NCBI GenBank assembly: GCA_019058315.1
Contig: JAHPZH010000002.1
Location: 310,001-374,000, forward strand
Direction: 5' to 3'
Origin: Candidatus Helarchaeota archaeon
GTDB lineage: Archaea > Asgardarchaeota > Lokiarchaeia > Helarchaeales > RDOG01
Length of the DNA stretch: 64,000 nt
The notes beneath the pieces were generated by a model that saw nothing but the letters and a program-made list of their open reading frames with translations, was not told the origin of the DNA and made no database searches. This document shows, in pieces, positions 1 to 10,201 of the stretch. Position 1 is the first letter of the stretch, and every line of letters begins with the position of its first letter. The translations under genes and the position numbers were made by a program.

Positions 1-520
1 AACTACCTAATATAAAATGTCTCGAATCATATAACATACCTAATAAAATAAGAAGTGCCTCTTCTGGGGTTAATTGAATATCTAATTGATCAAATTGATG
101 AAAAATAATTTCTGTGGCAGAAACTGCACTATCATCGACAACAGATAATGGAGAAAAATCTTCAATATTAGGTGGAGGTGCGTGATGGTCTATTATTATA
201 ATTGATTTTAAATCGAGTTTAATTTTTTCAGAAATGCTACCTATATGATTAAGATTATTGACATCAAATAAAATAACTAAATCGGGGGTATAATTTTGTA
301 TTTTAGTTGATATTTCAATATTTAATTCGGTGGCAATTTGCTCAGATAGAGAGCTCAATCCCTCAGCGAAAAATTCAATTTCAAGATCGGAATTAATCCT
401 ACTTAATATTAATTTTAATGCATATAAACCGCATAATGCATCTGGATCTGCGTTTGGGTGTGAGATTAATAAAATTGTTTTTATTTCTTGTGATTTAATA
501 TGGGATATAAGCTGTTTCAT
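1..520 (-). CDS. DHH-family phosphoesterase, N-terminal part (runs off the left edge)
   Basis: The gene starts with ATG at 520 and is still open at base 1, giving 173 visible residues. The N-terminus has HPNADPDALCGLYAL (about residues 21-35), the first DHH-family metal motif in its D-x-D form. The DHH signature itself appears as IIIIDHHAPPP near residue 120. These are the Mn-binding motifs of the DHH/DHHA1 superfamily (RecJ, NrnA-like nanoRNases, cyclic-dinucleotide phosphodiesterases). The C-terminal DHHA1 substrate domain is outside the window, so nuclease and phosphodiesterase roles cannot be separated. The gene lies just downstream of tRNA-Leu on the same strand. Family certain, substrate unknown. 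Confidence 0.85.
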   Translation of the reverse strand, partial: MKQLISHIKSQEIKTILLISHPNADPDALCGLYALKLILSRINSDLEIEFFAEGLSSLSEQIATELNIEISTKIQNYTPDLVILFDVNNLNHIGSISEKIKLDLKSIIIIDHHAPPPNIEDFSPLSVVDDSAVSATEIIFHQFDQLDIQLTPEEALLILLGMLYDSRHFILGS

Positions 521-600
521 AATTAACTGCCCCTAAAAATAAGGAGAATCAATGGTGCAGGGAGGGGGATTCGAACCCTCGAACTCCTTCGAGACTGGAT

Positions 601-615
601 AACTTATTTTTTGAT
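601..615 (-). other. tRNA-Leu canonical anticodon-loop intron (about 15 nt)
   Basis: On the minus strand the exon CTCAAG is followed by ATCAAAAAATAAGTT and then ATCCAG. Removing these 15 nt restores a 7-nt anticodon loop closed by five pairs. The position after the base 3' of the anticodon is the standard site for archaeal splicing endonuclease. The boundary may shift by a base or more because ATC is repeated at both ends. Confidence 0.8.
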
Positions 616-631
616 CTTGAGTCCAGCGCCT

Positions 632-655
632 TTAGTCTTCCTTGACTAAAGCTAG
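632..655 (-). other. tRNA-Leu noncanonical D-loop intron (about 24 nt)
   Basis: Archaeal leucine tRNAs carry GGTCAAAGGCG in the D-arm. Here GGTCAA and AGGCG are separated by 24 nt. Most of the insert folds as a perfect 8-bp hairpin, CTTTAGTC / GACTAAAG (minus strand; 651-644 with 637-630), with a 6-nt loop. This is the shape expected for a noncanonical archaeal tRNA intron, though I did not derive a full bulge-helix-bulge. The cut site can slide because of the repeated A residues. Confidence 0.7.
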
Positions 656-860
656 TTGACCAGCTTGGCTATCCCTGCGACTTTATTCTTTAATTATTAA
701 CGTAATCTTTGTTTCACTAGCTTGATTATTATTCTTTTATATTCCATTTTTTTAAATATTTTTATTTCTTATAGAATATAATAAGAGAAATAATATAAAA
801 ATAACTGATTGAAACAATAAAATAAGTTGTTTTGTTTGAAAATATAAAATTTTGAGGTTA

Positions 861-1973
861 TTAAAGCCCTAATTCTTTTAATTTTTTCAAAGCCTCTTTT
901 TGATCTTTATTAATATTGCCAGGAATGACGATATAGACCTGTACGAACTGATCTCCCCTCGCGTTCTCCTCAATATAGTCATTCCCTATTGTTATACTAA
1001 TTTTAGGCATACCTTTTCCTTTTATTTTAAAAATTTTACCATATTCTGTTCCTTTTGGTATTTTTAATTTAGTTTCTCCATCCAAAGTAGGGACGGTAAT
1101 TTCATCTCCTAAAACCATTTGAGAATATGTTAATGGCATTTTTATAGCTATATTATAACCATCTCTGATGAAAAGATCATGTTCTTTCACATATACTATG
1201 ATATAGAGATGTCCTGGATTTGCACCCCTAAGACCGGCATTTCCCTCTCCAGTCATCTTCAATTTTAAGCCAGTATATGCACCCTTAGGGATGTTCACCG
1301 TAATATGTTTAATTTTTTCAACTAGTCCTGTTCCTTTACAAGTCTTACATGGATCTTTTACAACCTCACCAGATCCATGACATTTATTACATGTAACAAT
1401 ATTAACCATTTGACCAAAAGCAATTTTTCTTACAATTCTTTTTTGACCTGTTCCATTACACTCAGGACAATTTATTGTTTTAGTACCAGCTTTTGAACCA
1501 GAACCTCCACAAACTGTACAAGCTTCCTTTCTTGGAATCTCAAGTTTCTTTTTTGTTCCAGAAAATGCTTCATCAAGTGTTATTTCTAAATCATATCTTA
1601 TACTTTCTCCTCGTTGAGGCTCTGGACGAGAAGGTCTTGCGTAATTTCTACGTCTTCCAAATACATCCCCGAATCCAAAATCACCAAATATATCTCCAAA
1701 TCCACCAAAACCCCTCCCAAATATCTCACTAATTATATCTCCAAATCCTCCAAGACCACCCCGATCGTAACGTCTCCGCTTTTGTTCATCTCCAAGAATT
1801 TCATAAGCTAAATTAATTTCCTTAAACTTTTCTTCTGCATCTTTACTTTTATTTATATCTGGATGGTATTTCCGAGCTAATTGTCTGTATGCTTTTTTTA
1901 TTTCATCTTGTGTTGCATTTTCATCAACACCTAATATTTTATACAAATCTTTTCCATAAATATCGCTTGACAT
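861..1973 (-). CDS. dnaJ: Chaperone protein DnaJ (Hsp40)
   Basis: Full-length type-I Hsp40 of 370 residues, co-chaperone that delivers substrates to DnaK and stimulates its ATPase. It has an N-terminal J domain (about 8-72) with the HPD motif at 37-39, a Gly/Phe-rich linker (73-108), four CxxCxGxG zinc repeats ([32 protein letters not shown]; about 152-216) and a C-terminal substrate-binding domain. It is the last gene of the grpE-dnaK-dnaJ series, 38 bp after dnaK. Archaeal DnaK systems are thought to derive from bacteria. Nothing appears degraded. Confidence 0.97.
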   Translation of the reverse strand: MSSDIYGKDLYKILGVDENATQDEIKKAYRQLARKYHPDINKSKDAEEKFKEINLAYEILGDEQKRRRYDRGGLGGFGDIISEIFGRGFGGFGDIFGDFGFGDVFGRRRNYARPSRPEPQRGESIRYDLEITLDEAFSGTKKKLEIPRKEACTVCGGSGSKAGTKTINCPECNGTGQKRIVRKIAFGQMVNIVTCNKCHGSGEVVKDPCKTCKGTGLVEKIKHITVNIPKGAYTGLKLKMTGEGNAGLRGANPGHLYIIVYVKEHDLFIRDGYNIAIKMPLTYSQMVLGDEITVPTLDGETKLKIPKGTEYGKIFKIKGKGMPKISITIGNDYIEENARGDQFVQVYIVIPGNINKDQKEALKKLKELGL

Positions 1974-2011
1974 AAATAAATTACCATTTTATTTATTAAA
2001 AAAAGAGTAGA

Positions 2012-3916
2012 TTATTTTTTTTCTTCATCTTCGTCTTCGATAACATAATCTGCATCAACAACGTTTGCTTCGTCTTCTGTTTTTTCAGTCTTTGGAGGTG
2101 TCTGCTGACCGGGTTGTGGACCCGTTTGTTGGTAAGCCTGTTGTGCTGCTTGTTGTTGTGACGCAGCTTGATATATTATTGTTGACATTTCATGCAATGA
2201 CTTTTCCAATTCATCCATTTTAGATTTCATTTTTTTAGAATCATCTGTTTTGAGAGCTTCCTTTAATTCTTCAATTCCTTTTTCAATTTTTTTCTGGAGA
2301 TCTTCTGGAATTTTATCTTTATTTTCTTTCAAAAGTTTCTCGGTGTTATAAGCCATGGAATCAGCTTGATTTTTAATCTCTATTTTTTCTTTTATTTTTT
2401 GATCTTGATCTGCAAATTTTTCGGCTTCTTGTACTTTCTTCTTAATTTCCTCTTCAGATAATTTTGTAGTGGCTGTAATTGTTATTTGTTGGCTTTTTCC
2501 AGTTCCTAAATCTTTTGCAGAGACGTTTAAAATACCATTGGCGTCAATATCAAAAGTCACTTCAATTTGTGGTATTCCTCTTGGGGCAGGAGGAATCCCA
2601 ATAAGATGAAATTTACCTAATGATAAATTATCGGCTGCCATTTTACGCTCTCCTTGTAAAACATTGATTTCGACAGCAGGTTGATTATCAGCAGCGGTAG
2701 AAAATATTTGACTCTTTTTAGTTGGAATTGTTGTATTTCGCTCTATTAAGGGTGTAGATACTCCACCTAGCGTCTCAACTCCTAAAGTTAATGGAGTAAC
2801 GTCTAATAGTAATAATTCCTTTGTTTCTCCTTCCATCACAGCTGCTTGAATAGCAGCTCCCATCGCAACACACTCCATTGGATCTATTCCTCTTTCGGGC
2901 TCTCTACCAAAAATCTCTTTAAATTTTTCCCTCACACAAGGCATACGTGTAGGTCCACCAACAAGAATTATTTTATCTATTTGTGATGGTCCCATTTGTG
3001 CATCTTCTAATGCACGTCTAATTGGTTGGTCTAACCTTCTCAGAACAGGATCAATAATTTCTTCCAATTTTGCTCTAGTTAAATTTAAACTTAAATGTTT
3101 TGGACCAGCACTATCAGCTGTTATGTAGGGTAAGTTTATATTGGTTTGCATTGTAGTAGATAATTCAATTTTTGCTTTTTCTGCAGCTTCCCTAACTCTC
3201 ATCATAGCCATAGAATCTCCTCTTAAGTCTAATCCTTGTTCTTTTTGAAATTCTGCAACTATCCAATCAACGAGCAATTTGTCCATATCCGTTCCGCCTA
3301 ATGCAGTATCACCACTTGTAGCTTCTACTTTAAATACACCGTCTCCCATATCCATTATTGTGACATCAAATGTACCTCCACCAAAATCTAGAACACAAAT
3401 TTTCAATTCTTGTTTCTCTTTATCAATACCAAAAGCTAAACATGCAGCTGTAGGTTCATTAATTAATCGTTTTACTTCTAACCCTGCAATTCTTCCAGCA
3501 TCTTTAGTTGCTTGTCTTTGATTATCGTTAAAAAATGCAGGAACGGTAATAATAGCTTCTTCAACTTCCGCATCAAGAAATGCTTCAGCATCTCGTTTTA
3601 TTTTTTGTAAAATCATTGCTGAAATGTCTTGAGGTGTAAACTCTTTATCGTCAATTTTTATTTTATAATCTGTTCCCATTTTCCTCTTGATTGCAGTTAT
3701 AGTTCTATCAGGATTTGAAACCATTTGTCTTCTCGCAGGTTCTCCAATTAAGCGGCTTCCATCTTTTAAAAATGCAACGACAGATGGAAACATCTTTCCT
3801 CCTAGACTTGTTCCTTCAGCACTAGGTATAATTGTAGAACGACCTCCTATAAATGCTGCTGCAGCTGAATTGCTTGTACCCAAATCAATACCTATGACTT
3901 TTTTCTTTTTTGGCAT
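2012..3916 (-). CDS. dnaK: Chaperone protein DnaK (Hsp70)
   Basis: Hsp70 ATP-dependent folding chaperone. The ATPase domain opens with [11 protein letters not shown]. The phosphate and adenosine motifs [12 protein letters not shown] and [10 protein letters not shown] follow, then a substrate-binding domain and a Gln-rich tail ending in acidic residues. The frame is open to an ATG at 3946, but that start would overlap grpE. I prefer ATG 3916 ([13 protein letters not shown]): AAAGGAAGTGAT lies just upstream and the start falls 4 nt after the grpE stop. The product is then 634 residues. It works with GrpE upstream and DnaJ downstream. Confidence 0.97.
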   Translation of the reverse strand: MPKKKKVIGIDLGTSNSAAAAFIGGRSTIIPSAEGTSLGGKMFPSVVAFLKDGSRLIGEPARRQMVSNPDRTITAIKRKMGTDYKIKIDDKEFTPQDISAMILQKIKRDAEAFLDAEVEEAIITVPAFFNDNQRQATKDAGRIAGLEVKRLINEPTAACLAFGIDKEKQELKICVLDFGGGTFDVTIMDMGDGVFKVEATSGDTALGGTDMDKLLVDWIVAEFQKEQGLDLRGDSMAMMRVREAAEKAKIELSTTMQTNINLPYITADSAGPKHLSLNLTRAKLEEIIDPVLRRLDQPIRRALEDAQMGPSQIDKIILVGGPTRMPCVREKFKEIFGREPERGIDPMECVAMGAAIQAAVMEGETKELLLLDVTPLTLGVETLGGVSTPLIERNTTIPTKKSQIFSTAADNQPAVEINVLQGERKMAADNLSLGKFHLIGIPPAPRGIPQIEVTFDIDANGILNVSAKDLGTGKSQQITITATTKLSEEEIKKKVQEAEKFADQDQKIKEKIEIKNQADSMAYNTEKLLKENKDKIPEDLQKKIEKGIEELKEALKTDDSKKMKSKMDELEKSLHEMSTIIYQAASQQQAAQQAYQQTGPQPGQQTPPKTEKTEDEANVVDADYVIEDEDEEKK

Positions 3917-3920
3917 TTTA

Positions 3921-4526
3921 TCACTTCCTTTCTTTATTTTTGGCAATTTTAACTAATGCCGGACGTAAAACTTTATCTTTAAAATAATAACCTTTTTTAA
4001 TTTCTTCCAAAACAGTATCTTCTGGACATTCATCTGTAATTTCATTTAATAAACATTCATGGATAAAAGGATCAAAAGATTCACCTACACTTTTGATAGG
4101 TTTTACTCCTTCCTTTTGTAACATTTCAATAAATTTATTATAAATAATCTCAATACCTTCAATTTTTTTCCCTTCCCCAAATTGTTTTTTTAGAGCATTT
4201 AAAGCTATTTCATATTCATCAATTATATCTAATATTTTTAATAATATTCCCTTTTCAGCATAATTTAAATATTCTATCTTTTGTTTATCTAAAATCTTTT
4301 TATAATTATCAAAATCAGCTTGTGCACGTTTTAATTTATTTAAATTTTCATCTGCTAATTCTTTGTATTTTTTGATTTCTTCTTTTAATTTTAAATATTC
4401 AGATTCTGAAATTTCTATAATTTTATCTTCTTTATTATTTTCTTCAACCTCTAAATCAACAAAATCCTGATCATTTGTTGAATCAGAGTTATTTCCACTA
4501 GATTTCGAATCTTTTTCTTTATCCAT
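3921..4526 (-). CDS. grpE: Nucleotide exchange factor GrpE
   Basis: Protein of 201 residues. It has an acidic, Ser/Asn-rich N-terminus, a long coiled-coil dimerisation helix (about 45-110, with [13 protein letters not shown] typical of GrpE) and the C-terminal beta domain (about 150-200) containing [10 protein letters not shown] and the [17 protein letters not shown] signature. It releases ADP from DnaK. It sits between hsp20 and dnaK on the same strand, so it is probably co-transcribed with them. Length and motifs are normal for the family. Confidence 0.95.
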   Translation of the reverse strand: MDKEKDSKSSGNNSDSTNDQDFVDLEVEENNKEDKIIEISESEYLKLKEEIKKYKELADENLNKLKRAQADFDNYKKILDKQKIEYLNYAEKGILLKILDIIDEYEIALNALKKQFGEGKKIEGIEIIYNKFIEMLQKEGVKPIKSVGESFDPFIHECLLNEITDECPEDTVLEEIKKGYYFKDKVLRPALVKIAKNKERK

Positions 4527-4553
4527 ATTACTCCTCCACTATATTGAAAAGAA

Positions 4554-5120
4554 TCATTCAATATTGATTGTTGTTTCATCGGCTTTACCGATTTTCTTTT
4601 TTAGAAGTCGAATCTCTAATAAGCCATTATTATAATTAGCTTTAGATTCACTTGGAATGATTATTTCGGGTAATGAAATTGTTTTTTTAAATTTTGTTCC
4701 TGCTTTTATAGTAATTTCGGTCTCAGTGGATTTTAATTTTATATCTTCTTTTTGTACACCAGGAGTTTCTGCAATAATTACAATCTCATTGTCTTGATTT
4801 AAAATGTCAATAATGGGTTCTCTATTCTCCTCAACAGTTTCTTCTTTTTCTTGTTTTTTTGGAGAATGACCAAATTTTCTAATAACAGGTTTACCATCCG
4901 GTCCGATATGGACTGACCATCCCATAATTAATGGTCGAAAAATTTCATCACCAGAAGGAGTTTTAAATTTTGGAAAATTTTTTTCATCAAGTATTTCATC
5001 AAAAATACTATGATCTGAAACAACATCCTCCATCATATCTCTAATTTGGTCAAATATATCATCAAATGACCTTTTACGTTTTTTTTTCTTCTTATATTTA
5101 TCTTCCTCATCATCAAACAT
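4554..5120 (-). CDS. Hsp20 / alpha-crystallin-family small heat shock protein
   Basis: Protein of 188 residues. The N-terminal part (1-95) is charged, with the lysine-rich run KKKKKRKRSFDDIFDQI, and is likely to control oligomerisation. The alpha-crystallin domain is at about 100-188: PIIDILNQDNEIVIIAETPGVQKEDIKL, then a C-terminal strand NGLLEIRLLKK matching the family GxLxI motif. It is an ATP-independent holdase that keeps unfolded clients soluble for DnaK and the thermosome. It heads the grpE-dnaK-dnaJ group. Its leader contains a hairpin that would mask the ribosome binding site. Confidence 0.92.
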   Translation of the reverse strand: MFDDEEDKYKKKKKRKRSFDDIFDQIRDMMEDVVSDHSIFDEILDEKNFPKFKTPSGDEIFRPLIMGWSVHIGPDGKPVIRKFGHSPKKQEKEETVEENREPIIDILNQDNEIVIIAETPGVQKEDIKLKSTETEITIKAGTKFKKTISLPEIIIPSESKANYNNGLLEIRLLKKKIGKADETTINIE

Positions 5121-5126
5121 TAAAAA

Positions 5127-5152
5127 AACTCCCTATAATTTTTCAGAGAGTT
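5127..5152 (-). promoter_or_regulatory. Leader hairpin occluding the hsp20 ribosome binding site (candidate RNA thermometer)
   Basis: On the minus strand AACTCTC (5152-5146) can pair with GGGAGTT (5133-5127) over 7 bp, including one U-G pair, around an A/U-rich 12-nt loop. The GGAG core of the second arm lies about 9 nt before the hsp20 ATG (5120), so it is the likely Shine-Dalgarno. A weak stem hiding the SD of a small heat shock gene is the design of ROSE/FourU-type thermometers in bacteria. The structure is seen in the sequence; thermosensing is inferred. Confidence 0.4.
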
Positions 5153-5220
5153 ATAAACTAAATTTTAAATAAGCTCTTATTTATATACTAAAAAAAAAGA
5201 TAAAAAGTTGTGGGATTGTA

Positions 5221-6864
5221 TTAATCCTCGTCGCCGCCACCTGGCATACCACCTGGAGGCATACCGGGAGGTCCGCCTGCAGATTTGGATGATGCAATTA
5301 CGTCATCAATCCTAAGAATCAATTGGGCGCTTTCTGAAGCGGATTTAATAGCTTGTTTCTTGACCACAACGCCTTCATATACGTTCTTCTCTGCCATATT
5401 TCCGACTTTTCCTTCGAGAACATCTACACCGAAATTAATTTTTCCTTCCTTATGCGCAGCTCTCAGTTCAACCAAAATGTCCATAGTTTCTAAACCACCA
5501 TTTTCAGCTAATGTTATAGGAATTATCTCCATTGCATCAGCAAAGGTTTTGATGGCCATTTGGACACGTCCTGAGAATTTATTAGCGTAGTCTTGAAGTT
5601 GCTTTGCGACCTCAATTTCTGAGGCACCACCTCCAACAACAACTTTGGGTTCTTGGACTGCATTTCTCACAACACATAACGCATCATGTAGGGCACGGTC
5701 CGCCTCATCTACTATCATTTTAGTTCCTCCTCTAATAAGGATACTGATCGCATGAGGATTTGTACATTTTTCAACAAATATCATTTCGTCATTTCCGATT
5801 TTTCGTTGTTCAACAAGACCAGCTTTACCGAGATCACCTTCAGTTAAATCATCAATATTTGTTATTACTGATCCACCTGTAGCTTTAGCTAATTTTTCCA
5901 TATCACTTTTCTTAATTCTTCGAGCAGCTGTAATACCAGCCTTCGATAAGAAATGTTGGACCATGTCATCTATGCCTTTTTGACATAGGACAACGTTTGC
6001 TCCACTTGCTTTTATCTTGTCTACCATCTTTCTTAGCATTTGCTCCTCTTGATTTAAGAAAGCTTGCATCTGTGTTACTTCTGTTATATTAATTTTTGCA
6101 TCGAATTCCGTTTTTTCAATTTCTAATGCAGTTTCTAAAAGTGCAACTTTAGCATCGCTTACTGTCTTTGACATACCCGGATGAACTACTTCTTTATCTA
6201 GAATAAGACCGCTAATTATTTTAGAGTCGTCTATGCTGCCTCCTTCCTTCTTTTGGATACTAATATTATCTAGATCTGCAATTAATTTATCATCACGTTT
6301 TTCTACAATAGCTTTAATTCCTTTTACAGCAATATCAGACATAAGATCACTAGATGTCCCAATGACTTTGCTTATCATTGATGTATTTGCAATATTTTTT
6401 AGCATTGCTTCATCGTCGACACTAATTGGAATTGCGATATTATCTAATATTTCAATTGCCTTCTCTGAAGCTAGCCTATATCCTTCAATTATAATTGCTG
6501 GATGAATTTTTTGTTCTAATAAATTTTCAGCACTCTTCAAAAATTCTCCTGCTAAAATTACAGCTGTTGTAGTACCGTCTCCTACTTCATCGTCTTGTGT
6601 TTTTGCAATCTCTACCATCATTTTTGCTGCTGGTTGTTGTACGTCAATTTCTTTTAATATTGTCGCACCATCATTTGTGATAGTTACATCACCAAAAGAA
6701 TCAACAAGCATTTTGTCAAGACCTTTTGGACCAAGAGAAGTTCTAACATTTTCTGCTATAACTTTTGCAGCCATAATATTCGTATTTTGAGCATCACTAC
6801 CTCTAGTTCGTTCTGCTCCTTCTTTTAGAATCAAAACTGGGGTTCCACTTAATTGTGCACACAT
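5221..6864 (-). CDS. Thermosome subunit (group II chaperonin), copy 2
   Basis: Protein of 547 residues forming part of the double-ring ATP-driven CCT/thermosome folding chamber. Visible hallmarks are [27 protein letters not shown] (about 43-70), the ATPase motif GDGTTT at 95-100, the apical domain in the middle, and [10 protein letters not shown] near residue 410 in the returning equatorial domain. The tail is Gly/Met/Pro-rich, ending in acidic residues. It begins 16 nt after the other subunit, so the two are co-transcribed and probably form a hetero-oligomer. Neither the catalytic nor the nucleotide-binding motif is damaged. Confidence 0.97.
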   Translation of the reverse strand: MCAQLSGTPVLILKEGAERTRGSDAQNTNIMAAKVIAENVRTSLGPKGLDKMLVDSFGDVTITNDGATILKEIDVQQPAAKMMVEIAKTQDDEVGDGTTTAVILAGEFLKSAENLLEQKIHPAIIIEGYRLASEKAIEILDNIAIPISVDDEAMLKNIANTSMISKVIGTSSDLMSDIAVKGIKAIVEKRDDKLIADLDNISIQKKEGGSIDDSKIISGLILDKEVVHPGMSKTVSDAKVALLETALEIEKTEFDAKINITEVTQMQAFLNQEEQMLRKMVDKIKASGANVVLCQKGIDDMVQHFLSKAGITAARRIKKSDMEKLAKATGGSVITNIDDLTEGDLGKAGLVEQRKIGNDEMIFVEKCTNPHAISILIRGGTKMIVDEADRALHDALCVVRNAVQEPKVVVGGGASEIEVAKQLQDYANKFSGRVQMAIKTFADAMEIIPITLAENGGLETMDILVELRAAHKEGKINFGVDVLEGKVGNMAEKNVYEGVVVKKQAIKSASESAQLILRIDDVIASSKSAGGPPGMPPGGMPGGGDED

Positions 6865-6880
6865 ATCATTTCACCTCTTA

Positions 6881-8542
6881 TTACATCATTCCTGGTGGCA
6901 TACCCATACCACCCATGCCACCCATACCTGGAGGCATTCCACCTGGAGGCATTGGGGGTCCTGCGGATGCTTTTGCAGCAATAACATCATCAATTCTTAA
7001 AATCATATTTACTGCTTCCACTGCTGATTTAATTGCTTGTAACTTTACTACCATAGGTTCTAATACTCCTGCCTGAAACATGTCTTCAACTTTTCCCGAA
7101 ATTACGTTAATTCCATAATTCTTCCCATCTGATTCATGTTTAGCTCGTAATTCTGCTAAAATATCGATAGGATCTAACCCTGCATTTTCAGCTAGAGTTT
7201 TTGGGACAATCTCCAGTGTCTCAGCTAGAGAATCGATAGCAAATTGTTCTCTACCACCAATTGATTTTGCATATCCTTTCAATTGTTTTGCGAGCTCAAC
7301 TTCAATTGCACCACCGCCAGCAACGACATAATTGTCTTTGATTATATCAGCTGCCACACAAAGAGCATCATGCATGGATCTATCCGCCTCATCTACAACG
7401 TGTTCAACGCCGCCACGAATTAAGATACTAACTGATTTTAAATCTTTAGTACCAGTTACAAAGATCATTTTATCATCACCAATTTTTTTCTCTTCGATTA
7501 ATCCAGCAGTTCCAAGATCTGTAGGAGTTAGGTCATCAAGGTTCATTATTACTTTAGCACCAGTGCTTCTGGAAATTTTTTCCATGTCAGATTTCTTCAC
7601 TCTTCGAACTGCGGCTACACCAGCCTTGGAAAGGAAGTGCTGAGCCACATCATCAATTCCCTTTTGGCATGCAATAAAATTAGCACCCGAATTCTTTACT
7701 TTATCTACCATACTACGTAATAATTTTTCCTCTTCATCAAGAAATGCTTGAACTTGCGTTGGATCACTAATTCTAATTTCAGAATCAAATTCTGTCTTTT
7801 TAATTTCTAATGCAACATTAAGTAGTGCAACTTTTGCATCATGGACTTGTTTTGGCATACCTGCATGAACAATTTCCTTGTCAATTATAATACCATCAAT
7901 TAATTCGGTATCTAATAAGCTTTTACCTTTCTTTTTGATGATTTGAATTTGTTCAATATCTACGTAAGGCTTGCCCTCACGAGTTTCCCTAACTTTTTTA
8001 GTAGCACTAACTGCAATTTCTGCAAATGTACCTCTTACACCAGAGACGTTTTTGGAGTTCATACTTGTAATAGTAGCTTTAGTAATTTCTGAGCCTTCAA
8101 TATCAACTTGAGTTGCAATATTTTTTAGAATTTCACGAGCTTTATCAGCCCCTTTCTTCAATCCTGAAACTAAAGTTGTGGGATGAATTTTTTGATTAAT
8201 TAATTTTTCCGCTCTTTTAAGTAATTCTCCAGCAAGAACTACTGCCGTTGTGGTTCCATCTCCAACTTCATCATCTTGTGTTTTAGCTACTTCGACAAGC
8301 ATTTTTGCAGCTGGATGTTGTACGTCTATTTCATCAAGTATTGTAGCACCGTCGTTTGTAATCGTAACATCGCCAAGGCTGTCCACAAGCATTTTATCCA
8401 TACCTCTAGGTCCAAGAGTCGTTCGCACAGTCTCAGCAATTATTTTGGATGCCGTAATATTATTTTTTAAGGCATCCTTGCCTTTTCTTTGCTCAGTTCC
8501 TTCTTTTAGGATAAGAACTGGCGCTCCACTTAAATAAGCCAT
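6881..8542 (-). CDS. Thermosome subunit (group II chaperonin), copy 1
   Basis: Protein of 553 residues, paralogous to the subunit encoded downstream. It contains [33 protein letters not shown] at 94-99, and [15 protein letters not shown] in the second equatorial half. Its tail is richer in GGM/PPGM repeats than that of its partner, like the flexible tails inside eukaryotic CCT and archaeal rings. An AAAGGTGA ribosome binding site precedes the ATG. It is the first gene of the chaperone block and follows a 330-bp control region carrying a palindrome and a TATA-like element. Confidence 0.97.
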   Translation of the reverse strand: MAYLSGAPVLILKEGTEQRKGKDALKNNITASKIIAETVRTTLGPRGMDKMLVDSLGDVTITNDGATILDEIDVQHPAAKMLVEVAKTQDDEVGDGTTTAVVLAGELLKRAEKLINQKIHPTTLVSGLKKGADKAREILKNIATQVDIEGSEITKATITSMNSKNVSGVRGTFAEIAVSATKKVRETREGKPYVDIEQIQIIKKKGKSLLDTELIDGIIIDKEIVHAGMPKQVHDAKVALLNVALEIKKTEFDSEIRISDPTQVQAFLDEEEKLLRSMVDKVKNSGANFIACQKGIDDVAQHFLSKAGVAAVRRVKKSDMEKISRSTGAKVIMNLDDLTPTDLGTAGLIEEKKIGDDKMIFVTGTKDLKSVSILIRGGVEHVVDEADRSMHDALCVAADIIKDNYVVAGGGAIEVELAKQLKGYAKSIGGREQFAIDSLAETLEIVPKTLAENAGLDPIDILAELRAKHESDGKNYGINVISGKVEDMFQAGVLEPMVVKLQAIKSAVEAVNMILRIDDVIAAKASAGPPMPPGGMPPGMGGMGGMGMPPGMM

Positions 8543-8872
8543 ATATTTTCACCTTTGATTTTTGTTTATTATTAAAAATATATCAGATTTTTGTTTTATA
8601 CTAGAATTTTATGGGTTTTATCCCTAATTCTTGATAAATCTAGTTTTTGTCGTATTTTGAAAATCTTTTAATCACATATTGTGATAAAATGTTTAAAAAG
8701 TTTACTTATATATACGTCCAAAGGTAAAATTTTAAATCTTCTTATATAACTAAAAACAAATCGAATACTATAAAATATCAGAATTAATTTTAAAATAAAA
8801 GAAAAATCTGGAACTTTATTTATAAACATTGTAAATTATTAAGAAATTGATGATTAAAAAGATGATAAAGAT
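8543..8872. promoter_or_regulatory. Divergent control region, thermosome operon / methyltransferase
   Basis: This 330-bp gap is very AT-rich and I see no gene in it. On the thermosome side a TATA-like run (TATATATAAG on the minus strand, about 8705-8714) is followed about 20-30 nt later by a perfect inverted repeat, ATCACA-tat-TGTGAT, at 8671-8685. That repeat would overlap the expected transcription start, where archaeal heat-shock repressors such as Phr act. The implied leader is about 140 nt. No clear promoter is seen for the methyltransferase on the other side. Confidence 0.45.
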
Positions 8873-9664
8873 ATGAAAGAGTCCAAATCTGCTCAATATC
8901 ACTCAAAAATTTCAAAAGATTATGATGTTATGTTTCAAGACAAATATTGGGATATCCATACAGCAGTTGAGTCATCAAAACTTAACAAATATCTTCCAAA
9001 ACAAAAATCTCTAATTTTAGATGCAGGAGGTGGCACAGGAAATTTCTCTATAGAATGCGCAAAAAAGGGACATGAAGTTGTTTTAACTGATATTTCATCT
9101 GGAATGCTTGAGGAGGCTAAAAAGAAAATCAAGAAATTAGGATTGGAAGAAAAAATTACAATTTTAAATCAAGATATTATAAATATGAATGATCTAAAAT
9201 CTAATCATTTTGATTTTGTAGTTTCGTTAGGAGATCCTGTTTCATATTGTCAGAAAGAAGAAGATGCTATTAAAGAATTAGCAAGAGTTGCAAAATCGGG
9301 GTCATTTGTTTTTATTACGGGTGATTCTTTCTTTGGTAGGATGTTTAAACTGATAACAGATATGAATTATAAAGAGCTTGAAAATTTAGAAAAATCAAGT
9401 AAAATACAAAACCAATTTGATTTCATTGAACATGATTTCAAGGTAGAGGAGCTCAAAAACTTGTTTGAGAAATATAATCTCCAAGTAATAGAGGTTTTTG
9501 GATTATTAAGCTTTATTAATAAAATTGTAAAAGAAAAACTAGAAAAAATTCTTTCTAATGAAAAAAATTTCAAAATTATTAAAGAATTAGAGTTAAAATT
9601 TTGTAATGAACCCTCAATAATTGGTACAGCTGGTCATTTAGGTATTATTGGCAAGAAAAAATGA
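8873..9664 (+). CDS. Class I SAM-dependent methyltransferase
   Basis: Protein of 263 residues with a standard Rossmann methyltransferase core. Motif I is LILDAGGGTGNFSIECAKKGHEV (about 47-69), with the acidic residue binding the ribose in VVLTDIS just after. Motif IV is FDFVVSLGDPVSYC, and KELARVAKSGSFVFIT matches the post-motif strand. The C-terminal part is lysine-rich and less conserved. It resembles UbiE/Methyltransf_11 proteins acting on small molecules, but the substrate cannot be read from sequence. It stands alone, followed 40 bp later by an unrelated small gene. Confidence 0.85.
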   Translation: MKESKSAQYHSKISKDYDVMFQDKYWDIHTAVESSKLNKYLPKQKSLILDAGGGTGNFSIECAKKGHEVVLTDISSGMLEEAKKKIKKLGLEEKITILNQDIINMNDLKSNHFDFVVSLGDPVSYCQKEEDAIKELARVAKSGSFVFITGDSFFGRMFKLITDMNYKELENLEKSSKIQNQFDFIEHDFKVEELKNLFEKYNLQVIEVFGLLSFINKIVKEKLEKILSNEKNFKIIKELELKFCNEPSIIGTAGHLGIIGKKK

Positions 9665-9706
9665 GAACATAAAAATTTATATAATGAATAGTTGGAAATT
9701 GATTTA

Positions 9707-10129
9707 ATGAAAGATACAGACGATAATGAAGAAGAAGAAGAAGTTTTTTGGTTAGTTTCACCAGAAAATACCGAAGCAAGACAATGGTTACATAAATTAG
9801 ATAAATTAAAACGGATAAATACAAAAGACATCAAATTCACTAGAGTAGATGATTATTGGGATGGACCTTTAGCAGGTATTGTCGAATATAACGGTAAAGA
9901 GTATTATTCTGTAGCTATCTTTGATGAAGAAGCTCCTTCCTTAAATATCAACGTCGGGCGGTGTTATTTATTATTAGAAATTAGTGATAGATTAAAAGCA
10001 AAGGGATTTGGAAATGGCGAAATATATTCATATACCGGACCAGATCTTGATTATTCCAACCCAATTGGCTATTTTGGGGGTTCTTTAGCGTATTTTATGA
10101 CACATCCCGAAAAGATAAACGAAAAATAG
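9707..10129 (+). CDS. Uncharacterised small acidic protein
   Basis: The frame is open from a TTG at 9692, but ATG 9707 (MKDTDDNEEEEE) is the likelier start; a TATA-like TTTATATA lies about 25-30 nt upstream. The product has about 140 residues: an acidic N-terminus, then a compact region with YWDGPLAGIVEYNGKEYYSVAIFDEE and GEIYSYTGPDLDYSNPIGYFGGSLAYF. It has no signal peptide, membrane segment or metal-binding motif. The Tyr/Gly-rich pattern suggests a small beta-rich cytosolic domain. I do not recognise the family and assign no function. Confidence 0.65.
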   Translation: MKDTDDNEEEEEVFWLVSPENTEARQWLHKLDKLKRINTKDIKFTRVDDYWDGPLAGIVEYNGKEYYSVAIFDEEAPSLNINVGRCYLLLEISDRLKAKGFGNGEIYSYTGPDLDYSNPIGYFGGSLAYFMTHPEKINEK

Positions 10130-10201
10130 AAGGACTATTAAAATACACAAAATAGTATTTTTATTTTTAAGGGAATAGTAAAATATAGTGGATGATAAAT
10201 T

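Larger units (their letters stand above)
553..678 (-). tRNA. tRNA-Leu(CAA) with two introns, CCA encoded
   Basis: Read on the minus strand, the acceptor stem is GCAGGGA (678-672) pairing with TCCCTGC, followed by discriminator A and an encoded CCA (555-553). The T-arm has GGTTCGAATCC, and there is a long type-II variable arm as expected for leucine. The anticodon stem is CTGGA/TCCAG with loop CTCAAGA, giving anticodon CAA. Two insertions must be removed to get a normal cloverleaf: about 15 nt in the anticodon loop (canonical 37/38 position) and about 24 nt in the D-loop. The mature tRNA would be about 87 nt with CCA. Exact splice points can slide by one to three bases. Confidence 0.93.

Noticed and set aside
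1493..1811. Plus-strand frames antisense to dnaJ
   Set aside because: Shadows of the DnaJ Gly/Phe and zinc repeats; no codon pattern or start signal of their own.
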